NCBI GenBank assembly: GCA_938091115.1
Contig: CALKNI010000019.1
Span: forward strand, 1-32,280
Source of the DNA: an uncultured Pirellulaceae bacterium
Lineage (GTDB): Bacteria; Planctomycetota; Planctomycetia; Pirellulales; Pirellulaceae
Direction of reading: 5' to 3'
DNA: 32,280 bases
Below the pieces are notes generated by a model that made no database searches, had not been told where the DNA came from, and worked only from the letters and a program-made list of their open reading frames with translations. Shown here in pieces: positions 16,932 to 26,030 of the stretch (its first letter is position 1; each line of letters opens with the position of its first letter). Made by a program: the position numbers and the translations under genes.

Positions 16932-17183
16932 TTAAATTCAGCGAAGCCGCCTGATTGTTGAGGAACGCGGTCCGGACGTTGAATCCGATTTATGGTATCC
17001 TTAAAGGCAAAATTCGCCTTGAAAGCCCCCAGTGGGTACAATAAAACGAAGATAACCGTTGAAGATCGCAATTGATCTTCAGCAATTTGCCGACTGTAAG
17101 TAGGTCATTTTTGGTGTTTAAAACCGAATCTGGCACCATCGTCAGTCAGCGTAAGCCATTGATTTTTTTAGAAAGGGAAAACA
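16932..17183 (+). other. thrS-infC spacer with possible infC leader hairpins
   Basis: No gene. Two inverted repeats are visible: AAGGC/GCCTT near 17004-17020, and a perfect 7-bp stem GAAGATC (17061-17067) / GATCTTC (17074-17080) with a 6-base loop. No T run follows either, so they are not simple terminators; an internal promoter and leader for infC is possible. Just before the infC start is AAAGGG at 17172-17177. Confidence 0.4.
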
Positions 17184-17186
17184 ATT
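17172..17186 (+). promoter_or_regulatory. infC ribosome-binding site and ATT initiation codon
   Basis: AAAGGG (17172-17177) lies six bases before ATT (17184-17186). An in-frame TAG at 17169-17171 excludes any start further upstream, and IF3-like sequence begins at once after the ATT ([15 protein letters not shown]). There is no ATG or GTG early enough. Initiation at AUU is the known basis of IF3 autoregulation. Confidence 0.82.
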
Positions 17187-17699
17187 CCTCCGAGCGACAA
17201 AAAACAGACCCGCATCAACGAACAAATCAGAATCTCACCTATTCGTGTTATCGATCAAGACGGTAATCAACTTGGAGTGATACCGACTGAGGAAGCACTC
17301 AGTAAAGCAAAAGACGCGGGCTTTGATCTAGTAGAAGTTGCAGGCGATGCAAAGCCGCCTGTTTGCCGAATCATGGACTTCGGGAAATTCAACTACGACA
17401 AAAAGAAACGGCAGACGAAAAACAAGTCTCATCAGACAAAGCTCAAAGAGATCCGTGTCCGCCCAAAAACTGGCGAACACGATATCGGGTTTAAGGTCAA
17501 ACAGGCAATTGGCTTTTTAGAGCATAATGACAAAGTTCAGGTCACAGTACTTTTCCGCGGTCGAGAGAATGCGCATATCGACGAAGGCCGAAAAGTGATG
17601 GATCATATCATTGCGCTGTTATCTGAGCACGGCAAGGTCGAGAGCAACCCGTCTCAGCAACCGCGAAGAATGGTTTGTACAATCGCGCCGAATAAGTGA
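17184..17699 (+). CDS. infC: Translation initiation factor IF-3
   Basis: 171 residues from the ATT at 17184. IF-3 binds the 30S subunit, discriminates against non-canonical start codons and prevents premature 50S joining. N-domain ([20 protein letters not shown] ... [20 protein letters not shown]), a Lys-rich linker ([11 protein letters not shown]) and C-domain ([20 protein letters not shown] ... VTVLFRGRE) are all present and of normal length. The rare start should make its own translation IF3-sensitive. rpmI and rplT, which often follow infC, are absent; a convergent outer-membrane protein gene comes next. Calling only ATG/GTG/TTG starts would truncate the protein by 31 residues. Confidence 0.95.
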   Translation: MPPSDKKQTRINEQIRISPIRVIDQDGNQLGVIPTEEALSKAKDAGFDLVEVAGDAKPPVCRIMDFGKFNYDKKKRQTKNKSHQTKLKEIRVRPKTGEHDIGFKVKQAIGFLEHNDKVQVTVLFRGRENAHIDEGRKVMDHIIALLSEHGKVESNPSQQPRRMVCTIAPNK

Positions 17700-17748
17700 T
17701 CGCGATGGGCTGTTGAAGTTCAGCGATTTACAACTCGATAATTCATAG

Positions 17749-17784
17749 AACACGCCGATTCCCTCTGGTTTACGGCGTGTTTGT
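17749..17784. terminator. Intrinsic terminator after infC
   Basis: A 9-bp stem AACACGCCG (17749-17757) with CGGCGTGTT (17773-17781), a 15-base loop and a short T-rich run. It lies between infC and the convergent BBP7 gene and may serve both. Confidence 0.65.
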
Positions 17785-17798
17785 TCTTAAAGGCAGGT

Positions 17799-19202
17799 TT
17801 AAAAACAGAGCTCACCTCCGTAGTACATGCCGTGAAGTAGCAAGCTGCCATTCACATCGCTGTTTTCAAGATCGTAGGTGTGGCCAAAATTGTAAGGGAC
17901 TTGGTCGCCCGCGAGGCTTGCCCCGGAAATACCAAGGAGTCGGTAGCCAACTTGAGCGCGGAGACGGCGACTGATTTGCATTGATAGTCCTGCATCAAAT
18001 TGACCAAGCAGTGAGATTTGATTCTCAGAGGACGAACGATCCATTGCAACATAGTCATTGGCATCTGAGATCATCTGCTGAGTCTCGATGAAGTTGTTGA
18101 ATCCGCCACTGCTGCCGGTGAGGACCAGTCGAAGTCGATTGGTTACCGAGATTTCATTGCGACAGCCAATCTGAAATCCAGTAAGCAAATTGTTGGCTTC
18201 GATTTCATAGACGGTCCAATCCGGATAATTAATGGGGCCCCCGGTTTGGCTTCCGTAACGAATGCTCTCATCAAAACTAAAGAGACGGAAACCACCGTAA
18301 AACTCAAAGCTTGCCTCGCGACATCCTCGCAATTCGTAAACCCCTCCGTTGCGAAGCAGATTGAATTCAAAGTTCAGGATTTCAGTGTCACGGTAGATTT
18401 CCGAGCAACAGCCAGCATTGTAGATATCTTCGATCGAGTCACCGCTAGGACCGTGGGTGATGGAATCGAGGCCAGTGAGGTGCGTGAAAGTGGTCCCTTC
18501 GAGGGTCGCGGTTACCTCGTCGTCAAGGTACCAAAAAATCGACTCCCAACCTTTGCCACATTCATTTCGCCGAGCTAGTGAGGCTCCAAAGCCATTCATT
18601 AATCCGAAATCGGCATCTGTCGAGTCGATCGTGTCTCCGTTTAGGTTGAAGCCAAAACGAAGATCGTCTTCATAGTTGCGGCGAAGGGCAAGTCCAAAGA
18701 CTCTTCCGACCAGCGTTGCATTTTGCCATTGGTTTTTTATTTGCTCAAGCGGTTTGCAAGCTCCGGTATCACAGCCTGTTGAGGGAACAAAGTCGTTTCG
18801 TGGGTCGGAACGGGGTAATTGAATTGGACTACTTCCGAGGCGGTTGGGAAGTTGCGTGTTGCCCCAAGTTGGCGAACTGTAAGAGCCGCCGTAATCAACG
18901 ATTGGTTCCTCAGTGTCGAGAATGGTCTCGTTATTACGGTATCGACGAGGGCGATTTTTAACTAGCTTGGTCGGTGTTTTCGTAGAGTCGATAACGAAAT
19001 CTTCATTCGATTTTTTGCGAGCCAGTTTGGGCTGGATACCCGCCGCTTCCAGTTCTTCATTGCCATTGCCATTGCCATAACCCGCACGCGAAAGGATCGA
19101 TTGATAAGAACCAATCACACCATCTTCGTTCAATTGTGCGTTGGTCTGACTCGTAAACAAGAGCAAAGCCAATGTAAAACAGAGTTGCAAAAAATATCTC
19201 AC
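17799..19202 (-). CDS. BBP7 family outer-membrane beta-barrel protein
   Basis: 467 residues from the GTG at 19202. This start has GGAGG four bases upstream and opens directly on a signal peptide (MRYFLQLCFTLALLLFTSQTNA); an upstream in-frame GTG at 19229 lies before that Shine-Dalgarno and is less likely. After a disordered Asn/Arg/Pro-rich region (about 25-140), the rest is a series of amphipathic strands: GLALRRNYEDDLRFGFNLNG, FEFNLLRNGGVYELRGCREA, GFQIGCRNEISVTNRLRLVL and a terminal YRLLGISGASLAG. This fits the planctomycete BBP7 (PF07585, formerly DUF1551) barrels. These proteins are presumed outer-membrane; transport or structural role is unknown. The last residue is Phe, as is common for barrel assembly signals. 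Confidence 0.82.
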   Translation of the reverse strand: MRYFLQLCFTLALLLFTSQTNAQLNEDGVIGSYQSILSRAGYGNGNGNEELEAAGIQPKLARKKSNEDFVIDSTKTPTKLVKNRPRRYRNNETILDTEEPIVDYGGSYSSPTWGNTQLPNRLGSSPIQLPRSDPRNDFVPSTGCDTGACKPLEQIKNQWQNATLVGRVFGLALRRNYEDDLRFGFNLNGDTIDSTDADFGLMNGFGASLARRNECGKGWESIFWYLDDEVTATLEGTTFTHLTGLDSITHGPSGDSIEDIYNAGCCSEIYRDTEILNFEFNLLRNGGVYELRGCREASFEFYGGFRLFSFDESIRYGSQTGGPINYPDWTVYEIEANNLLTGFQIGCRNEISVTNRLRLVLTGSSGGFNNFIETQQMISDANDYVAMDRSSSENQISLLGQFDAGLSMQISRRLRAQVGYRLLGISGASLAGDQVPYNFGHTYDLENSDVNGSLLLHGMYYGGELCF

Positions 19203-19631
19203 CGATCCTCCAAGTAGTTTTCTACGCACTAGAATCTATGCCTGAGTGACTTGGACTGAGCGGAGTCACTAACGAATTTAATTCGAAGATATCCAAGCCG
19301 AATTCCAGAGAGCAGGCTCACTGTTGTCACATCGTCTAATCGTTGGAAGTATGCCAACCCGACTTATCGGTAAATTTGCAAAAATCGGAAAACTAAGCAG
19401 GGCAATCCTGATCTTCGGAGACCCTTGCCAGATCCAAAATTCCTGCGGCACCGTTGAGGTCAAGGCAGTTGCAAAAGTCTAGTTAACCCGCAAAGTTTGA
19501 CATCGGTGGCAGGTTCTCATAAGACATCCATACAATTCTAGGGTTTAATCCATCGATTGCAGTTTTCGAACTACAAGCGGCGCACCTCAAGAGGCGGTCC
19601 CGACTTGGCTCGCGATCGGATTAAAGGAGCG
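19203..19631. other. Non-coding interval upstream of the BBP7 gene
   Basis: About 430 bases between the BBP7 start and the pyrE end. No credible gene, tRNA or strong hairpin was seen. It should carry the BBP7 promoter on the minus strand and the pyrE 3' end. Confidence 0.5.
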
Positions 19632-20171
19632 TTAAACCCCTAGATCATTGACGTGCAATAGCGAAGTAAACTTGACACCCACGTCATCAAAAATTTCTGC
19701 TGAGTTTTCACCGCGGTCGACAATCGCAATGATTCGATCGACTTTTAAACCAAAGGCTCTGGCGTATTCGATCGCTTTCAGAGAGCTTCCCCCGGTCGTG
19801 ACCACATCTTCCATCATGACCGCGGTCTGTCCCGATTCGATTGGGCCTTCGACTTGTTGCCCCGTACCATGTGTTTTTGCTTCTTTTCGGACAATAAATC
19901 CCTTCAGCGGTTTTCCTGACTGCCACCCACAGGTGATGACTGCCGCGGTAATTGGATCGGCACCGATAGCCATGCCACCAACGGCGTCGGGAAGGTTGTC
20001 TCCCATCGTCTCAAGAATGCCTTGGGCAATCACGTTGGCCCCTTCGCTATCGAGGGTCAGTTTACGGCAGTCCAGATAATAACTGGCTTTCTTCCCTGAA
20101 GCTAAAGTGAAATCGCCAAAACGCAGCGCGTGCTGTTTTACTAATTCAATAAGTCGTTGTTGATCGTACAC
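19632..20171 (-). CDS. pyrE: Orotate phosphoribosyltransferase
   Basis: 179 residues from a GTG start, with GGTGA upstream. Transfers phosphoribosyl from PRPP to orotate to make OMP, in cytosolic de novo pyrimidine synthesis. The PRPP-binding motif is VMMEDVVTTGGSS (118-130). The catalytic-loop lysines sit in VRKEAKTHGTGQQVEG (94-109). The substrate-facing FTLASGKKASYYLDCRKLTL (21-40) is also conserved. Length is normal for the short bacterial form. The gene is alone on its strand, divergent from the sulfatase-fold gene; no other pyr gene is nearby. Confidence 0.95.
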   Translation of the reverse strand: MYDQQRLIELVKQHALRFGDFTLASGKKASYYLDCRKLTLDSEGANVIAQGILETMGDNLPDAVGGMAIGADPITAAVITCGWQSGKPLKGFIVRKEAKTHGTGQQVEGPIESGQTAVMMEDVVTTGGSSLKAIEYARAFGLKVDRIIAIVDRGENSAEIFDDVGVKFTSLLHVNDLGV

Positions 20172-20342
20172 AGTATTTTCACCGGATGTCTTGCTGTTTG
20201 ATTAAAACCCTGTTGACAATATGATGGTTTTACCAAATTCGTCAATGAGCAGGCCTTTTTATTGTCAGTGATTTCTCGGACTGGATTTATTTTTATCCTA
20301 AGCTGTTTTTCTTGCGGTCACCTTAAGAACCCAAAATTGCCA

Positions 20343-21557
20343 ATGAGCGGAACTGAAATTCGAAATGCTGTCGTTCTGGTGATTGACCAGTTGGGAGCTA
20401 ATTTATTGGGTGCTTACGGAAGCACTTTGTTCGAGACTCCCAATTTTAATCGCCTCGCCGCTGAAAGTTTGTTGTTTGATCAGGCTATCTCTGCATCGCC
20501 TAGCCTGCTTAATGCCTACGATCAATTCTGGGGTAGCTCGGAAGAGAAAAACTGGCTGGAAATTATTGGTGAGGCAGGATATTCCCCCGTAATGTTGAGT
20601 GATGCGTCAGAGTTATTAACCCATGCATCGTCAAAACATTTTGACAGAATTTTGCCGTTTGAAAAATTAAACAACGAACAGCCTGTTCATGGTATGGAAC
20701 AGACTGAACTTGCTCATTTTTTTGCGCAGGCAGCTCAAGCGGTTTCCTCCCTTGAAAATGGTTCTTGTTTGTGGCTCCACTCGCGCGGGCTCTCGGGAGC
20801 TTGGGACGCGCCCATTGAGTTGCGAAATCGATTAGCGAATTCGGAAGATCCAGTGCCGCCTCCATGGTGTGAACCACCTTCGGGTTGGTTTGATCGAGAT
20901 AATGATGACCCCGACCAGTTGCTAAGCTACCAACAGGTCTGCGCTGCGCAGGTAACGCTAATCGATGATTTTCTGGGAGTTCTCCTCGACTTGATGGAAA
21001 CGGGTCTGGGCGAATCAACATTACTGTGCCTATTGTCCCCACGAGGCTACCCGCTGGGTGAACACGGAATCGTTGGGAGTGGTTCGTCTCATGATTTTGA
21101 AAAGTGTCACGGAGAATCACTTCATGTTCCCTTGATGGTCCGGCCGCCTGATCGTGAAGGCTATGGCAGTTTTCGAAGTCTTCGCTCAGGTGCGCTCGTG
21201 CAGCCGGCCTTGGTTACGCATTTGTTACAAGATTGGTTTTCCGGAGATGAACCAATGCAACAGTCGCTCCGAGATTTCGCGTTTCGATTCCCAGAGAAGA
21301 CAAAAGAAATCACGTGGACACAATCTGGAAAAGTAAACACCTTGCAAACACACGCATGGAAATTAATTACCGATGGCGACCGGACGTCTCTTTATGTGAA
21401 GCCGGATGACCGGTGGGAAATAAATGACGTCAGCCGTCGCTGCCCCAGAATTGTTGAGGCGATGGAAAACGTGATGACTGAGCTAACGGCGACGGGAGCG
21501 GTGTGCTGGCCAGAGGGATACGAGCTTGGCTCAGAGCTCGCTGATCGTCAGGAATAG
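20343..21557 (+). CDS. Degenerate sulfatase-fold protein (probable pseudoenzyme)
   Basis: 404 residues from the ATG at 20343, where homology begins (RNAVVLVIDQLGANLLGAYG); upstream in-frame starts TTG 20262 and GTG 20268 exist. The alkaline-phosphatase/sulfatase fold is recognisable: N-terminal metal strand VLVID (D15), ETPNFNRLAAESLLFD, and a late LLSPRGYPLGEHG block. Key residues are lost. The formylglycine motif C-x-P-S-R is replaced by A-S-P-S-L (51-55), and the metal-binding S-D-H-G is replaced by S-P-R-G (232-235). From memory, planctomycetes carry a set of such proteins with SRGFPLGEHG, so the losses look like a family trait rather than local decay. Sulfatase activity is unlikely; a binding or regulatory role is possible. 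No Sec signal after the chosen start. Confidence 0.75.
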   Translation: MSGTEIRNAVVLVIDQLGANLLGAYGSTLFETPNFNRLAAESLLFDQAISASPSLLNAYDQFWGSSEEKNWLEIIGEAGYSPVMLSDASELLTHASSKHFDRILPFEKLNNEQPVHGMEQTELAHFFAQAAQAVSSLENGSCLWLHSRGLSGAWDAPIELRNRLANSEDPVPPPWCEPPSGWFDRDNDDPDQLLSYQQVCAAQVTLIDDFLGVLLDLMETGLGESTLLCLLSPRGYPLGEHGIVGSGSSHDFEKCHGESLHVPLMVRPPDREGYGSFRSLRSGALVQPALVTHLLQDWFSGDEPMQQSLRDFAFRFPEKTKEITWTQSGKVNTLQTHAWKLITDGDRTSLYVKPDDRWEINDVSRRCPRIVEAMENVMTELTATGAVCWPEGYELGSELADRQE

Positions 21558-21822
21558 GCTCGATACCTGCTCGCGTCTATTGGGCGTGAGCAGGGTGTGA
21601 GCACTGGCCAAGTCTGTTCATTGGGATGGGTTGGGTGTTTTAAGGGATCGGACGATGGCTGGCCGAGTAAAATAATTGATTTCGAAGGCTTGCTAGCACG
21701 AACGGACTCGGTTGGGCTGGATAGCATGCAGGTGGATTGGTAAAGTTCGCGGGCATGGAGAAGATGGAAAAGCCGGTAGCTTTTTGAAACGAACTCAGTT
21801 GTTTTTAGCTTAGGTTAATCGA

Positions 21823-24800
21823 ATGACCGGACAAGGAAGTCCGAAATTCGTTTTTTCGATACTCACGGCAAACTACTTGTCAGTGATGGTGTGGCTTCCT
21901 GCGCTATTCTGGACATTATCGCCAACGGTTTCCTTTGGTGTTCTACAAAATCGTGATTCGGTTCAACCGTCAACTTTGGCGTTAAAATCTCCCACCAAGC
22001 TTCTGCCGACTGCCAGTGTTTTTCGGTTTGATTCTGAGGTTGAGTCCCGAGTGGATGAGAATCAAAACTTGCGTTTTAGAATCTCGTGGGGTGGAGGTTT
22101 GCCGCAAACTTGGGCCGGAACGGTAACGGTCGTTAATGGAGAGCTTTCCAATCCATCGCCATTGGGTCTTGAAGCCGAGGCAAACGCAACGATAAAAAAG
22201 TCTGGCAACGTCTTGAATGTCCAGCAGTGGTCCAAGACAACCTATGGAGGCTTTGATTTCACGTTGGCGGGAAATAGCGATACCCGAGTCGTTTTGGACT
22301 TGAGTTCGATTGAGCAGCCGGCATCCCGTTACGAGCAAACGCTCTCGTTAAAGCAGCTTTTGAGTGGAGTGATTGCCGGAGAGATTGACTCGATTGGCAA
22401 CCGCTGTTCGATTTCGAGAATTCCAGGAGACGAGCTTAATCTATTTTTTCCCCGTCAGCATTTAGTGTTTGCTTCGGGTGAGGAGTTTGAGTTTTCAATT
22501 GCTCTGAATCGGACGCCGTTCTTGGGGCGGGCGGTGGTCTGCAGAATTAAAATGGTGTCAGCCAATCCAGCTGGGATTGTTGGTAGTCGATCGTTAATTT
22601 CGAAATCAATTTCGTTTCAAACAGACTCCCTTGGTTCAGCTCCCCCTCAACCGGTAAAGTTAAGGATGCCTCTCAAAGAGGGGGTCTACAATATTGAACT
22701 GGAGCTAGAGCAGCAGCGTTATCAGGCGTCGTTTAGCTCGAGAAAGCCTCCGGTGAGTCGCTCGATGCAGGTTTTAGTTCTGTCGAACCAGTCTGCAAAA
22801 TCGAATGGAAAAGATTGGGGAGTGATTTACTCGACGAACCTGTCCGGGGAAGCAGAGGGAAGTTCGCCCTGGGGTCAGCTTGCGCAGCTCGCAAATTTAA
22901 AGTCTCCCAAAATCTATGGAAACAACCGGTATACGCCGGCGCGAGTGGGAGATCGAGAGATGGGCGAACTTGCTCCCGGTGGCTGGCAGGCGATTCCGAT
23001 AAATGTGGGTGAGCTTGGACAGCCTCATGTCGTCGAGATTGAGTATTTAGCGGCTGAAGCAACTGCTATTGGTGTTAGTTTATTACAGCCTGATGCCAAC
23101 GGACAAGTTCCAAACTATGGGTTTGATTCCGGAGTGCAGATTGAGAAATCGTTGACCCCTCGTTCAAAAAATGGAATTCAAACGCGACGTTTGCGTTTGA
23201 CCGTGTGGCCTGAAACGAGTTCACCCTATCTTTTGATTGCGAATCGCCATCAAACGGGTAAAGCGACTATCGGCTCGGTAGAGATTAAGGCAGGTCCCGA
23301 TCGCTTGCCGGCGAAAGACCTAGCAGCCCGGCATCCGACGAAGATACATCCGGCAAATTATTTTGCCAGCAGTAACATTCAACGCGGGCCCGACAGCCAA
23401 GACAACCGCAAGGTCATGGCCTTTTATGAGATGCCTTTGTTTTCTGAAAATTTTGGAGTGTTGGAAAAGATCGACCCGCTCGTCAGTGAGCCGCTTGATG
23501 ATTGGCAGTTTTTCTATCAGGGCGCCACGAGGTTTGTCGAGTATTTAACATCTAATGGCTATGGTGGTGCGTTTGTTGCGGTCGCTTCTGACGGAAGTTC
23601 GATTTATCCGAGTCAGCTATTACTGCCTTCCCCTAAACACGATACGGGTGTTTTCTTTACCAATGGCCAGGACCCTATTCGTAAAGATGTTCTGGAAATG
23701 TTGTTCCGGATGTTCGAACGCGAGGGTTTAGTTCTGGTGCCAACTTTGGCGTTATCGGGGCCGTTGCCAGAAGTAGAGGCTGAGCGTCGCCGAGATGGTA
23801 CAAGTTCTAATTTTGATATGTACGATCTAAATGGCCAAAGGCGAGAGTTTACAAAAGCTAGTAATCGCCTTCCGATTTACAATCCGCTTAATCCGTTGGT
23901 GCAACGTTCGGTTCGTCGCATTGTTTCAGAGCTTTCGAATCGCTATGCGTCATTCCAAGCATTCGACGGAGTCAGTGTGATTTGCCGACCTGACACTTAT
24001 ACTTTGTTGCCCGGCCGCCATTGGGGATACGATGCCTTGACAATTCAGAGGTTCATTCAGTCGCAGTCTGATTTGAATGGCATTCCGGAAGAATGGGCTG
24101 AAATTCAAGAGATTTTACTTGGTACACATTCAGACCAGTGGGTTCAATGGCGGGCAGCCCAAATGCGACTCTGGTATCAAGACCTGGCGAATGAAGTCGG
24201 CCGGGCGAAGCCAGCGGGCAAGTTGTATCTAGCGCCGGTGGACTTATATCGAAATGATGAAACAGCTTCAGCGTTTTCTCCAAGCTTGCATGCCAACCCA
24301 GATTTCAAAAAAATAATGTTGTACATGGGCTTTGATGATCAGTTGAGCAGGGAAGTTGACGTACGGGAAAATCAAGGAGAATTAATTTTACTCCAGCCGC
24401 ACCGCATTGCTCCGGGGCAATCTCTGGCATCTCGGCGAGTGGATTCTCATGTTAAAAATTCAGATCAGGCGAAGCAGTTTTTTTCGAATTTGAATTATCC
24501 CGGTGATATTTTCTCGCATCGTGCGACGTGGGCTCACTTCGCACAACTTGAGGAACAGGTTCCTTTTGGAGAGCAGCAGTCGCCGTTAATGCGGCTGCAG
24601 CCCATGCTTCAGGGGAATGGGTTGAGCCGTCAACGGTTTCTTCAGAGTATCAAGAATCGTGATTCTCGCATGCTCATCGATGGCGGCGTAACGTTGTCGT
24701 TTGGCCAGGCGTCCGAGTTGGAAGAACTGATGGAAGTGTTCGCGCGATTGCCGGATGTGCCGTTCAACGACGTCTTGTCAGAACGATTTCCAAAACCAGA

Positions 24801-26016
24801 ATTGGGGCATTTAGCCGTAAGGCAATTAGAATTTGAAAACGAAACCTACTTCTATGTTGCGAATGCGTCCCCGTGGCCTAATCGTGTCCGACTGTCGTTG
24901 AGCGGTAAAAATTCGCCAGTCGAGACGATTGAGTCATTTTCCAATTCTCGCTTCGAGGTCATTAGGTCGCCGCAAGCCATGCCTGATAAATCGGTCGAGT
25001 CTACGCTTGAGGGCTTCGATAGTCAGGTTACTTTTGAGATTCCAGCTTACGGTTTGCTAGGCGGAAAGATGGAATCGGGAGCTGTGATAAATGATTTTGA
25101 CTTTGCTCTCCCGGAGGCAGCAGATAATGCTCTACAGCGACATGTATTTACTCTTAAGTCAAAATTAACAAGATCGGCCAGTCCCCAACCGCTCGATGTC
25201 CTTGAAAATAGTGGTTTTGAGTTCGACGGGCAATCAAATTTTATTGGCTGGAGCACCATTCCACAGCCACAGGGATATGTGGAGCTTATTGATCACCCGG
25301 AAACTCCTGAGCCCAGCGTGATTCAGGGAGCCGCTTCGCTGCGGCTTACAGGTGATGAAAATGGGGTAGTCTGGGTTCGAAGTAATCAATTCGAAGTCAC
25401 CGAAACTGGCAGGGTGTCTATTTCGGTTTGGCTTAAAACGGAAAAACCCGATCAACAACCACCCTTGCGTTTAGCACTTGAAGGGCAAGCCGAGGGAGTC
25501 AGTTACTACCGATTTGGCTCTGTTGGCAGCCTTTCACCTGATTTAGAAGCGAATCAAATTGAAGCGCGATGGAAGCGGTTTGCTGTTCACTTTGGAGATC
25601 TTCCCTCAGAGGGACTGACAGATGTTCGTATTGGATTTGATCTGATGGGCCCCGGGCAAGTGAGTATCGATAAGGTTGAGGTGTTTGATCGGTGGTTTGA
25701 CGAGAATGACGTTAAAGCGATGACTCAAATGCTGGCGAGCACAGCCCCCTTACTCTCTGATCCAATTGGTTACGAGCGATGTCGGCAGTTGCTGACCAGC
25801 TACTGGCCTAGTTTTCTTGATGAGTTCATTGAGTTGAAAGATGTTCCTGCCGGATCAGGAGCGGGCAAACCGGTTGAGCTCGAGGCTCCAAATCAATCAA
25901 GCACAAGCGTTACGGATGAGGAGGATAACGAAATTCAAGAAATTGAGGAACCGAAAGTTCCGATGTTCCGTCGAATAAGAAATCTGGTTCCTCAACGGAA
26001 ATCACCTGGTAAGTGA
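21823..26016 (+). CDS. Large exported TIM-barrel-like protein, glycoside-hydrolase-10-like context
   Basis: 1397 residues, function unknown. Residues about 10-40 form a hydrophobic export signal. Regions by position: beta-rich domains at about 65-330; a beta-sandwich about 380-510 (HVVEIEYLAAEATAIGVSLL, YLLIANRHQTGKATIGSVEI); a probable TIM barrel about 530-980, with FVEYLTSNGYGGAFVAVASD, EGLVLVPTLALSG and ASFQAFDGVSVICRP reading like the strands and helices of family-10-like glycosidase barrels; a further beta domain to about 1110; a CBM-like jelly roll about 1123-1293 (LENSGFEFDG ... RVSISVWLKTE ... VSIDKVEVFD); and an acidic tail. I cannot assign catalytic residues. The gene is convergent with lpxK, with only 14 bases between stops. 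Carbohydrate binding is inference from fold appearance. Confidence 0.7.
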   Translation: MTGQGSPKFVFSILTANYLSVMVWLPALFWTLSPTVSFGVLQNRDSVQPSTLALKSPTKLLPTASVFRFDSEVESRVDENQNLRFRISWGGGLPQTWAGTVTVVNGELSNPSPLGLEAEANATIKKSGNVLNVQQWSKTTYGGFDFTLAGNSDTRVVLDLSSIEQPASRYEQTLSLKQLLSGVIAGEIDSIGNRCSISRIPGDELNLFFPRQHLVFASGEEFEFSIALNRTPFLGRAVVCRIKMVSANPAGIVGSRSLISKSISFQTDSLGSAPPQPVKLRMPLKEGVYNIELELEQQRYQASFSSRKPPVSRSMQVLVLSNQSAKSNGKDWGVIYSTNLSGEAEGSSPWGQLAQLANLKSPKIYGNNRYTPARVGDREMGELAPGGWQAIPINVGELGQPHVVEIEYLAAEATAIGVSLLQPDANGQVPNYGFDSGVQIEKSLTPRSKNGIQTRRLRLTVWPETSSPYLLIANRHQTGKATIGSVEIKAGPDRLPAKDLAARHPTKIHPANYFASSNIQRGPDSQDNRKVMAFYEMPLFSENFGVLEKIDPLVSEPLDDWQFFYQGATRFVEYLTSNGYGGAFVAVASDGSSIYPSQLLLPSPKHDTGVFFTNGQDPIRKDVLEMLFRMFEREGLVLVPTLALSGPLPEVEAERRRDGTSSNFDMYDLNGQRREFTKASNRLPIYNPLNPLVQRSVRRIVSELSNRYASFQAFDGVSVICRPDTYTLLPGRHWGYDALTIQRFIQSQSDLNGIPEEWAEIQEILLGTHSDQWVQWRAAQMRLWYQDLANEVGRAKPAGKLYLAPVDLYRNDETASAFSPSLHANPDFKKIMLYMGFDDQLSREVDVRENQGELILLQPHRIAPGQSLASRRVDSHVKNSDQAKQFFSNLNYPGDIFSHRATWAHFAQLEEQVPFGEQQSPLMRLQPMLQGNGLSRQRFLQSIKNRDSRMLIDGGVTLSFGQASELEELMEVFARLPDVPFNDVLSERFPKPELGHLAVRQLEFENETYFYVANASPWPNRVRLSLSGKNSPVETIESFSNSRFEVIRSPQAMPDKSVESTLEGFDSQVTFEIPAYGLLGGKMESGAVINDFDFALPEAADNALQRHVFTLKSKLTRSASPQPLDVLENSGFEFDGQSNFIGWSTIPQPQGYVELIDHPETPEPSVIQGAASLRLTGDENGVVWVRSNQFEVTETGRVSISVWLKTEKPDQQPPLRLALEGQAEGVSYYRFGSVGSLSPDLEANQIEARWKRFAVHFGDLPSEGLTDVRIGFDLMGPGQVSIDKVEVFDRWFDENDVKAMTQMLASTAPLLSDPIGYERCRQLLTSYWPSFLDEFIELKDVPAGSGAGKPVELEAPNQSSTSVTDEEDNEIQEIEEPKVPMFRRIRNLVPQRKSPGK

Positions 26017-26030
26017 TTAGATGGATTCGG

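Noticed and set aside
20213-20241. TTGACA as a promoter upstream of the sulfatase-fold gene
   Set aside because: No acceptable -10 hexamer lies 15-19 bases downstream.
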